From positions 1 through 64,000 of the forward strand of contig CAYJNQ010000007.1 of the NCBI GenBank assembly GCA_964371725.1: a stretch of 64,000 bases of DNA. The letters run 5' to 3'. The notes beneath the pieces are model-generated. The model did not search any database. It saw only the letters and a program-made list of their open reading frames with translations, and was not told the origin of the DNA. This DNA is from JAAYCI01 sp964371725. Lineage in GTDB: Bacteria > Bacillota > Clostridia > Oscillospirales > Ruminococcaceae. Shown one piece after another: positions 46,332-56,135 of the stretch (position 1 is the first letter of the stretch; every line of letters begins with the position of its first letter). A program made the position numbers and the translations under genes.

Positions 46332-47510
46332 ATGAAAGAACTGGAACTGAAATACGGCTGTAATCCAAACCAAAAACCGGCACGTATTTTTTCTTCACAG
46401 GAGTTACCGCTGAAGATTTTGAACGGAAATCCCGGTTATATCAATCTGTTAGATGCCCTAAATTCCTGGCAATTGGTGTGTGAGCTCAAGCATGCAACGG
46501 GTCTTCCGGCCGCTGCATCATTTAAACATGTGTCTCCGGCTGGTGCCGCTGTTGGCCTACCACTTTCCGAGCAGCTTCGTCAGGCCTATAACATTGACCC
46601 CTCTCTCTCGCTCAGCCCTTTGGCCGTCGCCTATGCACGTGCACGTGGAGCCGACCGAATGTCCAGTTTTGGAGACTGGGTGGCACTCTCTGACGAATGC
46701 GATGAAAGCACGGCGCAGCTCCTTTTGAAAGAGGTCAGCGATGGCATAATTGCACCGGGATATTCCGTTGAGGCTTTGTCTATCTTGCAAAAAAAGCGCG
46801 GGGGAAACTACAACGTTCTCCAAGTGGATGCCGCCTACAGGCCCACAGAAATAGAACGCAAAGATATTTTTGGCATCACCTTTGAACAGGGCAGAAACGA
46901 CACAGTAATTGATTCTTCTCTTTTACAGCATATTCCTACGGCCAATCAGGTGTTTTCCGAAGCCCAAATACGAGATCTTTTGATTGCTCTGATTGCATTG
47001 AAATATACGCAGTCGAACTCGGTTTGTTATGTAAAAGACGGGCAGGCCATCGGTGTGGGGGCCGGGCAACAGAGCCGCATTCACTGCACACGTTTGGCGG
47101 GTAACAAGGCTGATATATGGCATTTGCGCCAGCACGAGTGTGTTCTGGAATTGCCTTTCCTAGAGACGGTGGGGCGTGCCGAAAAAGACAATGCCATCGA
47201 CCAATTCCTTGGAGATACCGCCGATCGGGAGGCACTTCTGGCGGATGGAGTTTGGCAAAACTACTTTTCAAAGCGTCCCACTCCTTTAAAAGATGTGGAG
47301 CGCCTGGATTACCTTTCCTCTGTGCGTGGTGTTGCCTTAGGCAGTGATGCTTTCTTCCCTTTTGGAGACAATATTGAACGAGCATTCCGTAGTGGCGTGG
47401 ATTGCATTGCACAACCGGGTGGTTCCATTCGCGATGACCATGTCATTGCCTGCTGTGACAAATACAACATTGCCATGGCGTTTACTGGCTTGCGTTTGTT
47501 TTTCCATTGA
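46332..47510 (+). CDS. Stand-alone AICAR formyltransferase (PurH C-terminal half)
   Basis: This 392-residue protein corresponds to the AICAR transformylase domain of PurH and formylates AICAR to FAICAR with 10-formyl-THF. KYGCNPNQKPARIF at the start, ASFKHVSPAGAAVG, YTQSNSVCYVKDGQAIGVGAGQQSR and DAFFPFGDNIERA are the conserved segments. The N-terminal IMP cyclohydrolase domain of bifunctional PurH is absent and no IMP cyclohydrolase gene is in the operon, so ring closure to IMP must be encoded elsewhere. ATG at 46332 follows GGAGG. The protein is complete for a stand-alone form. Confidence 0.92.
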   Translation: MKELELKYGCNPNQKPARIFSSQELPLKILNGNPGYINLLDALNSWQLVCELKHATGLPAAASFKHVSPAGAAVGLPLSEQLRQAYNIDPSLSLSPLAVAYARARGADRMSSFGDWVALSDECDESTAQLLLKEVSDGIIAPGYSVEALSILQKKRGGNYNVLQVDAAYRPTEIERKDIFGITFEQGRNDTVIDSSLLQHIPTANQVFSEAQIRDLLIALIALKYTQSNSVCYVKDGQAIGVGAGQQSRIHCTRLAGNKADIWHLRQHECVLELPFLETVGRAEKDNAIDQFLGDTADREALLADGVWQNYFSKRPTPLKDVERLDYLSSVRGVALGSDAFFPFGDNIERAFRSGVDCIAQPGGSIRDDHVIACCDKYNIAMAFTGLRLFFH

Positions 47511-47574
47511 GGAGATAATTGCATGATTATTACTCTATGTAGCACTTATTACTGAATTGCGGAGGCTGAAACCA

Positions 47575-48855
47575 ATGAAGAAAATTGCCGTTATCGGTGG
47601 TGGCGGACGAGAACACGCGCTTATTCAAAAATTGTCGGAAAGCCCTTCCTGTGACAGCATCGTGGCCATTCCCGGGAATGGTGGTATTGCCTCCCATGCA
47701 AACTGTGTTTCGATAAGTGCCACTGACATTGCTGCAATCACACAATATTGCGTTGATGATAAAATTGATTATGTTGTTGTGGCGCCGGACGACCCTTTGG
47801 CTCTTGGGTTGGTAGATGCTTTGGAAGCACAGGGAATCCCGGCTTTTGGGCCCACTGCCGCCGCTGCGCAAATTGAATCCAGCAAGATTTTTGCCAAAGA
47901 GCTAATGCAACAGCACGGTATTCCCACGGCAAGCTATCAAAGTTTTTCTGACATGGAGGCAGCTTTAACTTATTTGGAAACAAATGAAGCATATCCCATT
48001 GTTGTAAAGGCCGATGGCCTCGCCCTCGGGAAGGGTGTGCTCATTTGTCAAAATGAGCAGGAAGCCGTTTCGGCCGTACGCCAGCTCATGCAAGAGCAGA
48101 TATTCGGCGATAGTGGTGCACAGATTGTCATCGAAGAGTTCCTAATTGGGCCGGAAATCAGTGTTTTGGTTTTTTGTGATGGGAAAACCTTGGTGCCCTT
48201 GCCCTCTTGCATGGACCACAAGCGTGCTTTGGATGGTGACAGAGGCCCCAACACCGGGGGGATGGGGGTTGTTTCACCCAATCCGGTTTATACAGATGCC
48301 TTGGCCGAGGAATGTTTCAGCACCATCTTTTTGCCCACTGTACGTGCCTTGAGTGAGCGCGGCACACCGTTCAAAGGGTGTCTCTACTTTGGGTTGATGG
48401 CCACACAAAATGGCCCCAAAGTGATTGAATACAATTGCCGATTTGGTGACCCGGAAACACAGGCGGTGTTGCCGCTTTTAGAGAGTGATTTGTTGGAAAT
48501 TATGCTCGCTTGCACCGAGGGTCGTTTGTTGCCGGAGCTTGTAAAACTACGAAAAGCCGCCGCCGCCTGCATCGTTTTGGCCAGTGGTGGCTATCCCGAA
48601 TCATATGCCAAGGGCTTGCCTATCACGGGTCTTGAGGACTTGTCATCTTTAGACAGCATCCGAGTTTGCCACGCAGGAACCGTTTTGCAAGGAGAGACAC
48701 CGGTTACCAGCGGGGGACGCGTTTTAAGCGTCACAGCGACGGCCGCTACACTCAGAGAAGCATTGGATTCTGCTTATCAAGCCGTCGGGCGCATTCACTT
48801 CGACCACCTCTACTATCGCAAAGATATTGGACAAAAAGCGCTTGATTTGCTATAA
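47575..48855 (+). CDS. purD: Phosphoribosylamine-glycine ligase
   Basis: GAR synthetase, 426 residues, an ATP-grasp enzyme. VIGGGGREHALIQKL at residues 5-19, PIVVKADGLALGKGV near residue 142, DHKRALDGDRGPNTGGMG near residue 212 and YNCRFGDPETQAVLPLL near residue 283 are diagnostic. ATG at 47575 has GGAGG upstream, six codons inside the open frame. It follows the AICAR transformylase gene by about 65 bases. Confidence 0.95.
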   Translation: MKKIAVIGGGGREHALIQKLSESPSCDSIVAIPGNGGIASHANCVSISATDIAAITQYCVDDKIDYVVVAPDDPLALGLVDALEAQGIPAFGPTAAAAQIESSKIFAKELMQQHGIPTASYQSFSDMEAALTYLETNEAYPIVVKADGLALGKGVLICQNEQEAVSAVRQLMQEQIFGDSGAQIVIEEFLIGPEISVLVFCDGKTLVPLPSCMDHKRALDGDRGPNTGGMGVVSPNPVYTDALAEECFSTIFLPTVRALSERGTPFKGCLYFGLMATQNGPKVIEYNCRFGDPETQAVLPLLESDLLEIMLACTEGRLLPELVKLRKAAAACIVLASGGYPESYAKGLPITGLEDLSSLDSIRVCHAGTVLQGETPVTSGGRVLSVTATAATLREALDSAYQAVGRIHFDHLYYRKDIGQKALDLL

Positions 48856-48907
48856 ACTGTTTTGTCTATAAACAGATTTTCTTCAAAACTGGAGTGGTGA
48901 TACAATT

Positions 48908-51900
48908 ATGGTCTATCGTGTCTATGCAGAAAAAAAACCGGAATATGCAGTGGAGGCATCTTCGCTGGCCGAGGAGCTTGTACAACTTCTTGGTATTCAA
49001 GGTCTTTCCAAACTTCGTGTTTTACACCGCTATGATGTGGAACATATTTCTGAGGAACTCTTTTTAGATTGTTGTTCTACCGTTTTTATCGAACCACCTG
49101 TCGACATCTTGCACCATACCCTGCCGGCCTCTGATGTTTGTTTTGCCGTATCTTATCTGCCGGGCCAATTCGACCAACGTGCCGATTCGGCTGCCGAATG
49201 CATTCAACTCATCAGTCAAGCAGCGCGCCCCCTCGTAAAAAGTGCCAAAGTATATCTTTTCTATGGCAGCATTTCAAACAATGAAATCGATGAAATAAAG
49301 AAATATATAATTAATCCTGTCGAATCCCAAGAGGAGCCCTTGGGTGAAAAAAACAGTTTGGACACGGAGTTTCCGGAACCCGAAAACATTTTGATTTTGT
49401 CCGGTTTTCGGGAGATGTCGCAGGATGCCCGCTATGAATTTTTGCATGAATATGGGCTTGCCATGGATGCTGATGACCTCCTATTTTGTCAAAATTATTT
49501 TTGCGAAGAGGGGCGCGACCCAAGCGTAACCGAACTGCGTATGATTGATACCTACTGGAGCGACCACTGCCGCCACACTACCTTTGGCACACAAATTGAT
49601 TCCGCAGAAATTCACGATGAAAAAACAAAAAAAACATACGATTTGTATTGTGAAACAAGAAAACAACTATATGTAAACAAAAATAAGCCTGAGACATTCA
49701 TGGACTTGGCCACCATCGGAGCCAGGGCATTGAAGGCACAGGGCAGGTTGCATGGGGTGGACGAGAGCGAGGAAATCAACGCGTGCAGTGTGCAAATTTC
49801 GGCCGATGTCAATGGCGAGCAGGAACCTTGGTTGCTTCTATTTAAAAATGAAACGCACAATCACCCCACAGAGATTGAACCGTTTGGCGGGGCGGCCACC
49901 TGCATTGGCGGTGCCATTCGAGATCCTTTGGCCAACCGTGGGTATGTGTTTGGTGCCATGCGAATTTCCGGTGCCGCCAATCCGCTTGCGCCGGTTGCCG
50001 ATACCTTACCGGGCAAGCTTCCCCAGCGCAAACTGGTGCGCACTGCCGCCGCCGGATACTCAAGTTATGGCAACCAAATCGGGCTTGCAACGGGCTATGT
50101 GCGGGAGATTTATCATCCCGGCTACCTTGCGAAGCGTATGGAGCTGGGTGCTGTTCTGGGCGCGGTGCCCTTGTCTGCGGTGCGCCGCGAAGTGCCCGAA
50201 GCCGGAGACATTGTCCTTCTTTTGGGGGGAGCCACGGGCCGCGACGGTTGTGGTGGTGCCACGGGATCGTCCAAAGCACATAAAGTAGAAAGCCTATCCG
50301 CTTGTGGTGCCGAAGTACAAAAGGGAAACGCGCCGGTAGAGCGTAAATTACAGCGTCTTTTTCGCAATCCGGAGGCCACAGGTCTCATTCGCAGGTGCAA
50401 CGATTTCGGTGCCGGTGGTGTCAGTGTGGCCATTGGGGAATTGTCGGACGGTATCGACATCCAATTGGATGCGATTCCAAAAAAATATGAGGGTTTGGAC
50501 GGCACAGAGCTTGCCATCAGCGAAAGTCAAGAACGCATGGCCATAGTGGTGAAAGCCGACGACGTCAATCGCATGAAAGAACTTGCTTTTGCCGAAAATA
50601 TGGACGCCACTGAGGTGGCCAAAATCACCGATTGTGGACGTTTGCGTATGTTTTGGCGTGGCGAAAAAATTGTGGACTTATCACGCAATTTTCTCAATTC
50701 CAATGGAGCAGAAAAGCATACAGCGCTTGCAGTACCCGCTCTTCCCACACCGCAGTTCACACCCCCGGGTGGCGAGACCACACAGCAAAAATGGCAATCT
50801 TTTGTATCGGATCTATCTTTCTGTGCGCAAAAAGGGCTTTCTGAAATGTTTGACTCTACCATTGGTGCAGCCAGTTTGCTTATGCCGTTTGGTGGTCGTC
50901 GTCAGCTAACACCAACACAGGCGATGGCCATGAAGCTTCCGGTTTTGGGTGAAACCACAACCTGTGCAGGCATGAGCTATGGTTTTGACCCGTATATCAG
51001 CGAGCAAAACCCCTATACCGGTGCCTACCTCGCTGTGCTTGAAAGCGTGGCGCGCCTGGTTGCCTGTGGCTTTTCGCATAAAAATATCTATCTGAGCTTC
51101 CAAGAGTATTTTGAGCGCCTCAAAGAGGATCCCTTGCGTTGGGGAAAGCCTTTTTCTGCCCTGCTGGGCGCTTTTCGAGCTCAGCTTGATTTGGGTGTGG
51201 CCGCCATTGGCGGAAAAGATTCGATGAGTGGTAGCTTTGAAAATTTGGATGTGCCGCCAACCTTGGTTTCCTTTGCCGTGGCGGCCGGGCACAGCGAGCG
51301 TATTCTTGGCACAGAATTTACGAAGAGTGGAAACCGTGTGGTTTTGCTTCGCACAAAGCTGTGCGAGGATAACCTTACCCCAAACGCGGAAGATTTTCTC
51401 AAAACAGTTGCAAATGTGGAAAAAGCGATTGCCGATAAACAAATTTTATCAGCTTGGGCTTGTGGCCGCGGAGGCATTGCAGAGGCCATTTTCAATATGG
51501 GACTTGGCAATGCCCTGGGCTTGCGTTTTGCAAAGGGTGTGAACCAGAACGAATTGTATACACCCGCTTTCGGGAGCTTCGTTTTGGAGCTGGCCGACAA
51601 GGCAGATATCGGTGAACTGCTTGGGGAAATCATCGACGAATACCTCTTGGACTTTGGTGATGAATGTGTGAATTTAGCGGAGGTGCAAGAGGCTTGGGAG
51701 TCACGCCTGGAGCCGGTGCTTCCTTATCGCAATCCAACCTGTGCAGAAAAACCACCCTGCCTTTCTTTTGTGCCAAAAACCAGGCCTCAAAAAGCCCCCA
51801 AAATAGGCATAGGCAAACCGCGTGCCCTGGTGCCGGTTTTCCCCGGTACAAACTGTGAGTACGACACGGCCCGAGCCTTGACGCGTGCCGGGGCAGATGC

Positions 51901-52615
51901 CGACGTGGTTGTCATTCGCAACCGCTCGGCCGAAGAAGTGGCCGAAAGCGCCTCTTTGCTTGCAGAAAAGATAAAGAACAGCCAAATGCTTGTCTTTCCC
52001 GGCGGATTTTCCGGTGGAGACGAGCCTGAGGGCAGCGCCAAACTCATCGCTTCTTTTTTCCGCGGTGCCGCCCTGTCTGATGCCGTGCATCACTTGCTTT
52101 CTCGGCAAGATGGCTTGATTTTGGGTATCTGCAATGGCTTCCAAGCACTCATCAAATTGGGGCTTGTGCCCTATGGGCGCATCACAGCGCCCGACGAAAA
52201 GGCCCCCACCCTCACATTCAACCGCATCGGGCGCCACCAAAGCATGCTTGTGCGCACGCGTGTGGCCTCCTCGCTTTCCCCGTGGCTTTCAAAAGAACCT
52301 CTCGGCAGCATTCAAACCATTCCCATCAGCCATGGTGAGGGGCGTTTCATCGCTTCTCCTGCATTGTTGCAAGAACTGATTCAAAAGGGGCAGGTGGCCA
52401 CTCAATACGTCGATTTGAACGATGAGCCCAGTATGGACATCCGCTTCAATCCAGCCGGTAGCTTCTGTGCCGTCGAGGGCATTACCTCATCGGATGGGCG
52501 TATTTTTGGGAAAATGGCGCACTCGGAACGCAGCGGTGCACACCTCTACACCAACGTGGAGGGGAACAAACACCAGAAACTGTTTGAGGGCGGTGTATCG
52601 TACTTTAGCCTTTAA
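48908..52615 (+). CDS. purL: Phosphoribosylformylglycinamidine synthase, single-chain type
   Basis: This 1235-residue enzyme fuses synthetase and glutaminase in one chain, unlike the PurS/Q/L complex of Bacillus, and resembles the clostridial single-chain form. RMIDTYWSDHCRHTTF near residue 212 and FKNETHNHPTEIEPFGGAATC near residue 310 belong to the synthetase. The C-terminal class I glutaminase (from about residue 975) has VPVFPGTNCEYDTA and the nucleophile elbow LGICNGFQALI; ISHGEGRF carries the catalytic His. The start is ATG at 48908; GGAGTGG lies upstream. Confidence 0.95.
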   Translation: MVYRVYAEKKPEYAVEASSLAEELVQLLGIQGLSKLRVLHRYDVEHISEELFLDCCSTVFIEPPVDILHHTLPASDVCFAVSYLPGQFDQRADSAAECIQLISQAARPLVKSAKVYLFYGSISNNEIDEIKKYIINPVESQEEPLGEKNSLDTEFPEPENILILSGFREMSQDARYEFLHEYGLAMDADDLLFCQNYFCEEGRDPSVTELRMIDTYWSDHCRHTTFGTQIDSAEIHDEKTKKTYDLYCETRKQLYVNKNKPETFMDLATIGARALKAQGRLHGVDESEEINACSVQISADVNGEQEPWLLLFKNETHNHPTEIEPFGGAATCIGGAIRDPLANRGYVFGAMRISGAANPLAPVADTLPGKLPQRKLVRTAAAGYSSYGNQIGLATGYVREIYHPGYLAKRMELGAVLGAVPLSAVRREVPEAGDIVLLLGGATGRDGCGGATGSSKAHKVESLSACGAEVQKGNAPVERKLQRLFRNPEATGLIRRCNDFGAGGVSVAIGELSDGIDIQLDAIPKKYEGLDGTELAISESQERMAIVVKADDVNRMKELAFAENMDATEVAKITDCGRLRMFWRGEKIVDLSRNFLNSNGAEKHTALAVPALPTPQFTPPGGETTQQKWQSFVSDLSFCAQKGLSEMFDSTIGAASLLMPFGGRRQLTPTQAMAMKLPVLGETTTCAGMSYGFDPYISEQNPYTGAYLAVLESVARLVACGFSHKNIYLSFQEYFERLKEDPLRWGKPFSALLGAFRAQLDLGVAAIGGKDSMSGSFENLDVPPTLVSFAVAAGHSERILGTEFTKSGNRVVLLRTKLCEDNLTPNAEDFLKTVANVEKAIADKQILSAWACGRGGIAEAIFNMGLGNALGLRFAKGVNQNELYTPAFGSFVLELADKADIGELLGEIIDEYLLDFGDECVNLAEVQEAWESRLEPVLPYRNPTCAEKPPCLSFVPKTRPQKAPKIGIGKPRALVPVFPGTNCEYDTARALTRAGADADVVVIRNRSAEEVAESASLLAEKIKNSQMLVFPGGFSGGDEPEGSAKLIASFFRGAALSDAVHHLLSRQDGLILGICNGFQALIKLGLVPYGRITAPDEKAPTLTFNRIGRHQSMLVRTRVASSLSPWLSKEPLGSIQTIPISHGEGRFIASPALLQELIQKGQVATQYVDLNDEPSMDIRFNPAGSFCAVEGITSSDGRIFGKMAHSERSGAHLYTNVEGNKHQKLFEGGVSYFSL

Positions 52616-52683
52616 TACAAAGTTTTTAATTGTTTTATTTTATTTTTATTATACAGAACGTTAATATTCCTGGGAGGGTTTTT

Positions 52684-54117
52684 ATGCAACAGAATCGCTA
52701 CATTTCCCCGTTTAGCACGCGCTATGCTTCTGATGAAATGCAATATATCTTTTCAAACGAAAACAAGTTTTGCACTTGGCGCAAACTTTGGGTGGCCCTG
52801 GCCAGAGCCGAAATGAAGGAAGGCTTGCCCATCACGGAAAGTCAGGTGGCAGAGCTTGAAGCTTACCAAAACAACATCAACTATGATGTGGCCGAGGAGC
52901 GGGAAAAGCAGGTTCGTCATGATGTGATGAGCCATGTGTATGCTTATGGTCAGCAATGCCCCAAAGCCGCCGGCATCATCCATTTGGGTGCCACAAGTTG
53001 CTACGTGGGCGATAACACCGATATTCTGGTGATGAAAGAAGCCCTAACACTTATACGTTCTAAATTGCTTGGTGTGATTGCGTTACTTGCTGATTTTTCG
53101 GAACAGTATAAGGATTTGCCTGCCTTGGGATATACGCATTTGCAGCCGGCACAACCCACCACGGTGGGCAAGCGTGCGAGTTTGTGGTTGCATGAATTTT
53201 ATCTAGACTTTTGCGAGGTGGAGCACCGTCTACAGAATCTTGCATTGCTGGGTAGCAAAGGTACCACAGGAACACAGGCCAGCTTCATGGAGTTGTTTGG
53301 TGGAAATGAAGAAAAAATTAGAAAAGTGGAAGAGCACATTGCCAAAGAGGTAGGCATTGAAAAAATTGTGCCGGTTTCCGGACAAACCTATTCGCGCAAA
53401 GTGGATTTTTTTGTGTTGACCTGCCTTTCCGGCATTGCCCAAAGTGCCGGAAAATTTGGCAATGATTTGCGTATTTTGCAAAATTTCAAAGAGATGGAAG
53501 AACCGTTTGGCAAACAGCAAATTGGCTCGTCTGCTATGCCGTATAAGCGGAACCCCATGCGCAGTGAGCGTATTTGCGCCATTGCACGTTATCTCGAGGT
53601 GGATTGTTTAAACCCCGGGCTTACGGCTTCGACACAATGGTTCGAGCGTACTTTGGACGATTCGGCCAACAAACGCATCGCCATGGCCGAGGGCTTTTTG
53701 GCCGCGGATGCCATTTTGAATTTACTGCTCAACGTTTGCGATGGGCTTGTGGTGTATCCCAAAGTGGTAGAACGGCGCCTTGCGGCCGAGTTGCCTTTTA
53801 TGGCAAGCGAAAATGTTTTGATGCGTGCCGTGAAAAAAGGGGGAGACAGGCAGGAGTTGCATGAACGCATTCGCGAACACGCGCAAGAAGCCGGACGTAT
53901 TGTAAAAGAAGAGGGCGGGCAGAATGATCTTTTGGAGCGCTTGGCTGCCGATGCCACTTTTGGGCTATCCGGCGAAGAACTGGCAGAGCTGATGAACCCA
54001 GCCGATTATGTGGGGCGTGCCCCCCAGCAGGTGAGCGAATTTTTAAACGAGATCATTCACCCTTTGTTGCGGGAAAACAAAAACTGTCTTAGCAAGGCGA
54101 AAGAGTTGAGCGTATAA
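52684..54117 (+). CDS. purB: Adenylosuccinate lyase
   Basis: This 477-residue fumarase/aspartase-family enzyme acts twice: on SAICAR and on adenylosuccinate. The signature GSSAMPYKRNPMRSERI is intact near residue 283, and IIHLGATSCYVGDNTD and GYTHLQPAQPTTVGKR contain catalytic histidines. It is the longer form found in Clostridia and eukaryotes. ATG at 52684 follows GGGAGGG. The preceding AT-rich gap may hold a promoter. Last gene of the purine cluster. Confidence 0.95.
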   Translation: MQQNRYISPFSTRYASDEMQYIFSNENKFCTWRKLWVALARAEMKEGLPITESQVAELEAYQNNINYDVAEEREKQVRHDVMSHVYAYGQQCPKAAGIIHLGATSCYVGDNTDILVMKEALTLIRSKLLGVIALLADFSEQYKDLPALGYTHLQPAQPTTVGKRASLWLHEFYLDFCEVEHRLQNLALLGSKGTTGTQASFMELFGGNEEKIRKVEEHIAKEVGIEKIVPVSGQTYSRKVDFFVLTCLSGIAQSAGKFGNDLRILQNFKEMEEPFGKQQIGSSAMPYKRNPMRSERICAIARYLEVDCLNPGLTASTQWFERTLDDSANKRIAMAEGFLAADAILNLLLNVCDGLVVYPKVVERRLAAELPFMASENVLMRAVKKGGDRQELHERIREHAQEAGRIVKEEGGQNDLLERLAADATFGLSGEELAELMNPADYVGRAPQQVSEFLNEIIHPLLRENKNCLSKAKELSV

Positions 54118-54297
54118 ACCGGTAAACCGGAAAAAGCCAAAATTGCCTTGCAAACACAGCGTGTGTCTTTGGTGCCCTTTTGCAAAAGTACCCTTAAACG
54201 GGATGGTTCGAGATTCGTTTTGGAGTTGTCGTGTTGGGAAATTGTCTTAGAGTTCTGGAATAAACCGTGTTTTGCAGTGGAAAGGCCGTGCATTTTC

Positions 54298-54368
54298 TTG
54301 CTCTTCGCCCCGCCGATATGATATGATAAGGATGTTGCAAGTGAACAATGGTACAATTGTCAACATCC
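54298..54368 (+). promoter_or_regulatory. ior operon promoter with a dyad at the transcription start
   Basis: TTGCTC (54298-54303), an 18-base spacer and TATGAT (54322-54327). Directly after it, GGATGTTG (54330-54337) pairs with CAACATCC (54361-54368) and ACAAT with ATTGT inside, forming either an operator dyad or a 5'-end hairpin. Confidence 0.5.
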
Positions 54369-54400
54369 GATACATTCAACAAGGGGGAAAGCTGCAAAAT

Positions 54401-56134
54401 ATGGATCTTTTACTTGGTAATGAAGCCATAGCACGTGGTGCTTATGAAGCCGGGGTGCGCGTGGCAACGGCTTATCCGGGAACACCTTCCACAGAAATTA
54501 CAGAGGCGCTGGCCGCCACCACGGAAATCTATTGTGAATGGTCTCCCAACGAAAAAGTGGCGCTGGAAGTGGCACTCGGGGCTGCCATGGGTGGTGCCCG
54601 TGCTATGTGCAGCATGAAGCATGTAGGGCTTAATGTGGCAGCCGACCCACTGTTTACCTCGGCTTATTCGGGTATCTGTGGTGGTTTGGTTATCATTGTG
54701 GCAGACGACCCGGGAATGCATTCTTCACAGAACGAACAAGATTCGCGATACTATGCAAAAAGTGCGCATGTGCCTATGCTTGAGCCCTCCAATAGTGCCG
54801 AGTGCTTGGCCTTTACAAAACTTGCCTTTGAAATCAGCGAAGCCTACGATACGCCTGTGCTTGTGCGCCTCACCACGCGCGTGGCCCATGCACGCAGTTT
54901 GGTAGAGCTTGGTGAAGTGCAGGAAGTGGCGCTGCGCGATTATGTGAAAAACCCTGCCAAATATGTGATGATGCCGGGCTTTGCGCGTCTACGCCATCCG
55001 GTGGTGGTGAAACGAGAAGAAACTTTGCGTAGTGAGCTTTCGCGCTGGAATGTAAACAAAATTGAGCACCACGGGGACAAAAAGGTGGGCGTTGTTTGCA
55101 GTGGCAGTTGCTATCACTATGTGCGCGAGGCCTTGCCCAAGGCCTCGGTGCTCAAACTGGGCATTGCATATCCACTGGATGAAACGCTTGTACGAAAATT
55201 CCGAGACGAAGTGGAAAGCCTATATATTATTGAAGAATTAGAACCCTTTTATGAGGAAAAAATTCGGTCGCTTGGCATTGTTGTCGAGGCAGGGAAAGAC
55301 CGTACAGGGCCTTTGGGTGAATTGTTTGCACGCAAAATCGCCCATTTATTTGCAGATGGCGAAGAGCCGGGCCCCATGGAAACAGGGGGTATTCCGGCGC
55401 GCCCACCCGTGCTATGTCCCGGTTGCCCGCACCGCGCTGTTTTTTATGTGCTATCGAAGCTTGGTGTGACGGTGTCGGGGGATATCGGGTGTTATACCTT
55501 AGGGGCTCTGCCTCCCCTTTCGTCGATGGACAGTGAAATTTGCATGGGTGCTGCCGTGGGCATGGCTTTGGGGCTTGAAAAGGCACGTGGGGCTCAATTT
55601 GCCGAAAACACCGTGGCTTTGCTTGGCGATTCCACCTTCATTCATTCGGGCATCACAGGGCTTATCGATATGGTGTACAACGGCTCGAATGGAACCGTAC
55701 TCATTTTAGATAACTCCACCACCGGCATGACAGGCCACCAACAAAACCCAACCACCGGAAAAAACATTCGCTGTGAACCGGCGGCCAAAGTGAACTTGGA
55801 GGCCCTGTGTGAAAGCGTGGGTGTGGCTTCGGTGCGTGTGGTGGATCCGTTCGATATGAAGGCATTTGAGCTTGCGGTGAAAGAGGAAACCAAGCGCAGT
55901 GGTGTTTCGGTAATCATTGCACGTCGCCCTTGTGCCTTGCTTGATAAAAAACGTGAAAAGCCCTATCTGGTTGTGGAAAGCGCATGCATTCGCTGCGGCA
56001 TTTGCATGAAAATTGGTTGTCCTGCCATTTGCCTTGAGGAAAAGACGGCCCGCATTATGCCGGAGCTCTGTGTCGGTTGCGGTCAATGTGCCGGCATATG
56101 TCCCAAAAATGCAATCCAAAGGGAGGAAAAGTAA
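54401..56134 (+). CDS. iorA: Indolepyruvate:ferredoxin oxidoreductase, alpha subunit
   Basis: This 577-residue TPP and iron-sulfur protein oxidatively decarboxylates aryl pyruvates to aryl-acetyl-CoA, reducing ferredoxin. N-terminal GNEAIARGAYEAGVRVATAYPGTPST belongs to the pyrimidine-binding domain; GDIGCYTLGALPP and LGDSTFIHSGITGLIDMVYN form the TPP/metal site. The C-terminus has two 4Fe-4S motifs: CIRCGICMKIGCPAIC and CVGCGQCAGICPK. ATG at 54401 follows AAGGGGG with long spacing. iorB starts one base after the stop. Confidence 0.95.
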   Translation: MDLLLGNEAIARGAYEAGVRVATAYPGTPSTEITEALAATTEIYCEWSPNEKVALEVALGAAMGGARAMCSMKHVGLNVAADPLFTSAYSGICGGLVIIVADDPGMHSSQNEQDSRYYAKSAHVPMLEPSNSAECLAFTKLAFEISEAYDTPVLVRLTTRVAHARSLVELGEVQEVALRDYVKNPAKYVMMPGFARLRHPVVVKREETLRSELSRWNVNKIEHHGDKKVGVVCSGSCYHYVREALPKASVLKLGIAYPLDETLVRKFRDEVESLYIIEELEPFYEEKIRSLGIVVEAGKDRTGPLGELFARKIAHLFADGEEPGPMETGGIPARPPVLCPGCPHRAVFYVLSKLGVTVSGDIGCYTLGALPPLSSMDSEICMGAAVGMALGLEKARGAQFAENTVALLGDSTFIHSGITGLIDMVYNGSNGTVLILDNSTTGMTGHQQNPTTGKNIRCEPAAKVNLEALCESVGVASVRVVDPFDMKAFELAVKEETKRSGVSVIIARRPCALLDKKREKPYLVVESACIRCGICMKIGCPAICLEEKTARIMPELCVGCGQCAGICPKNAIQREEK

Positions 56135-56135
56135 A

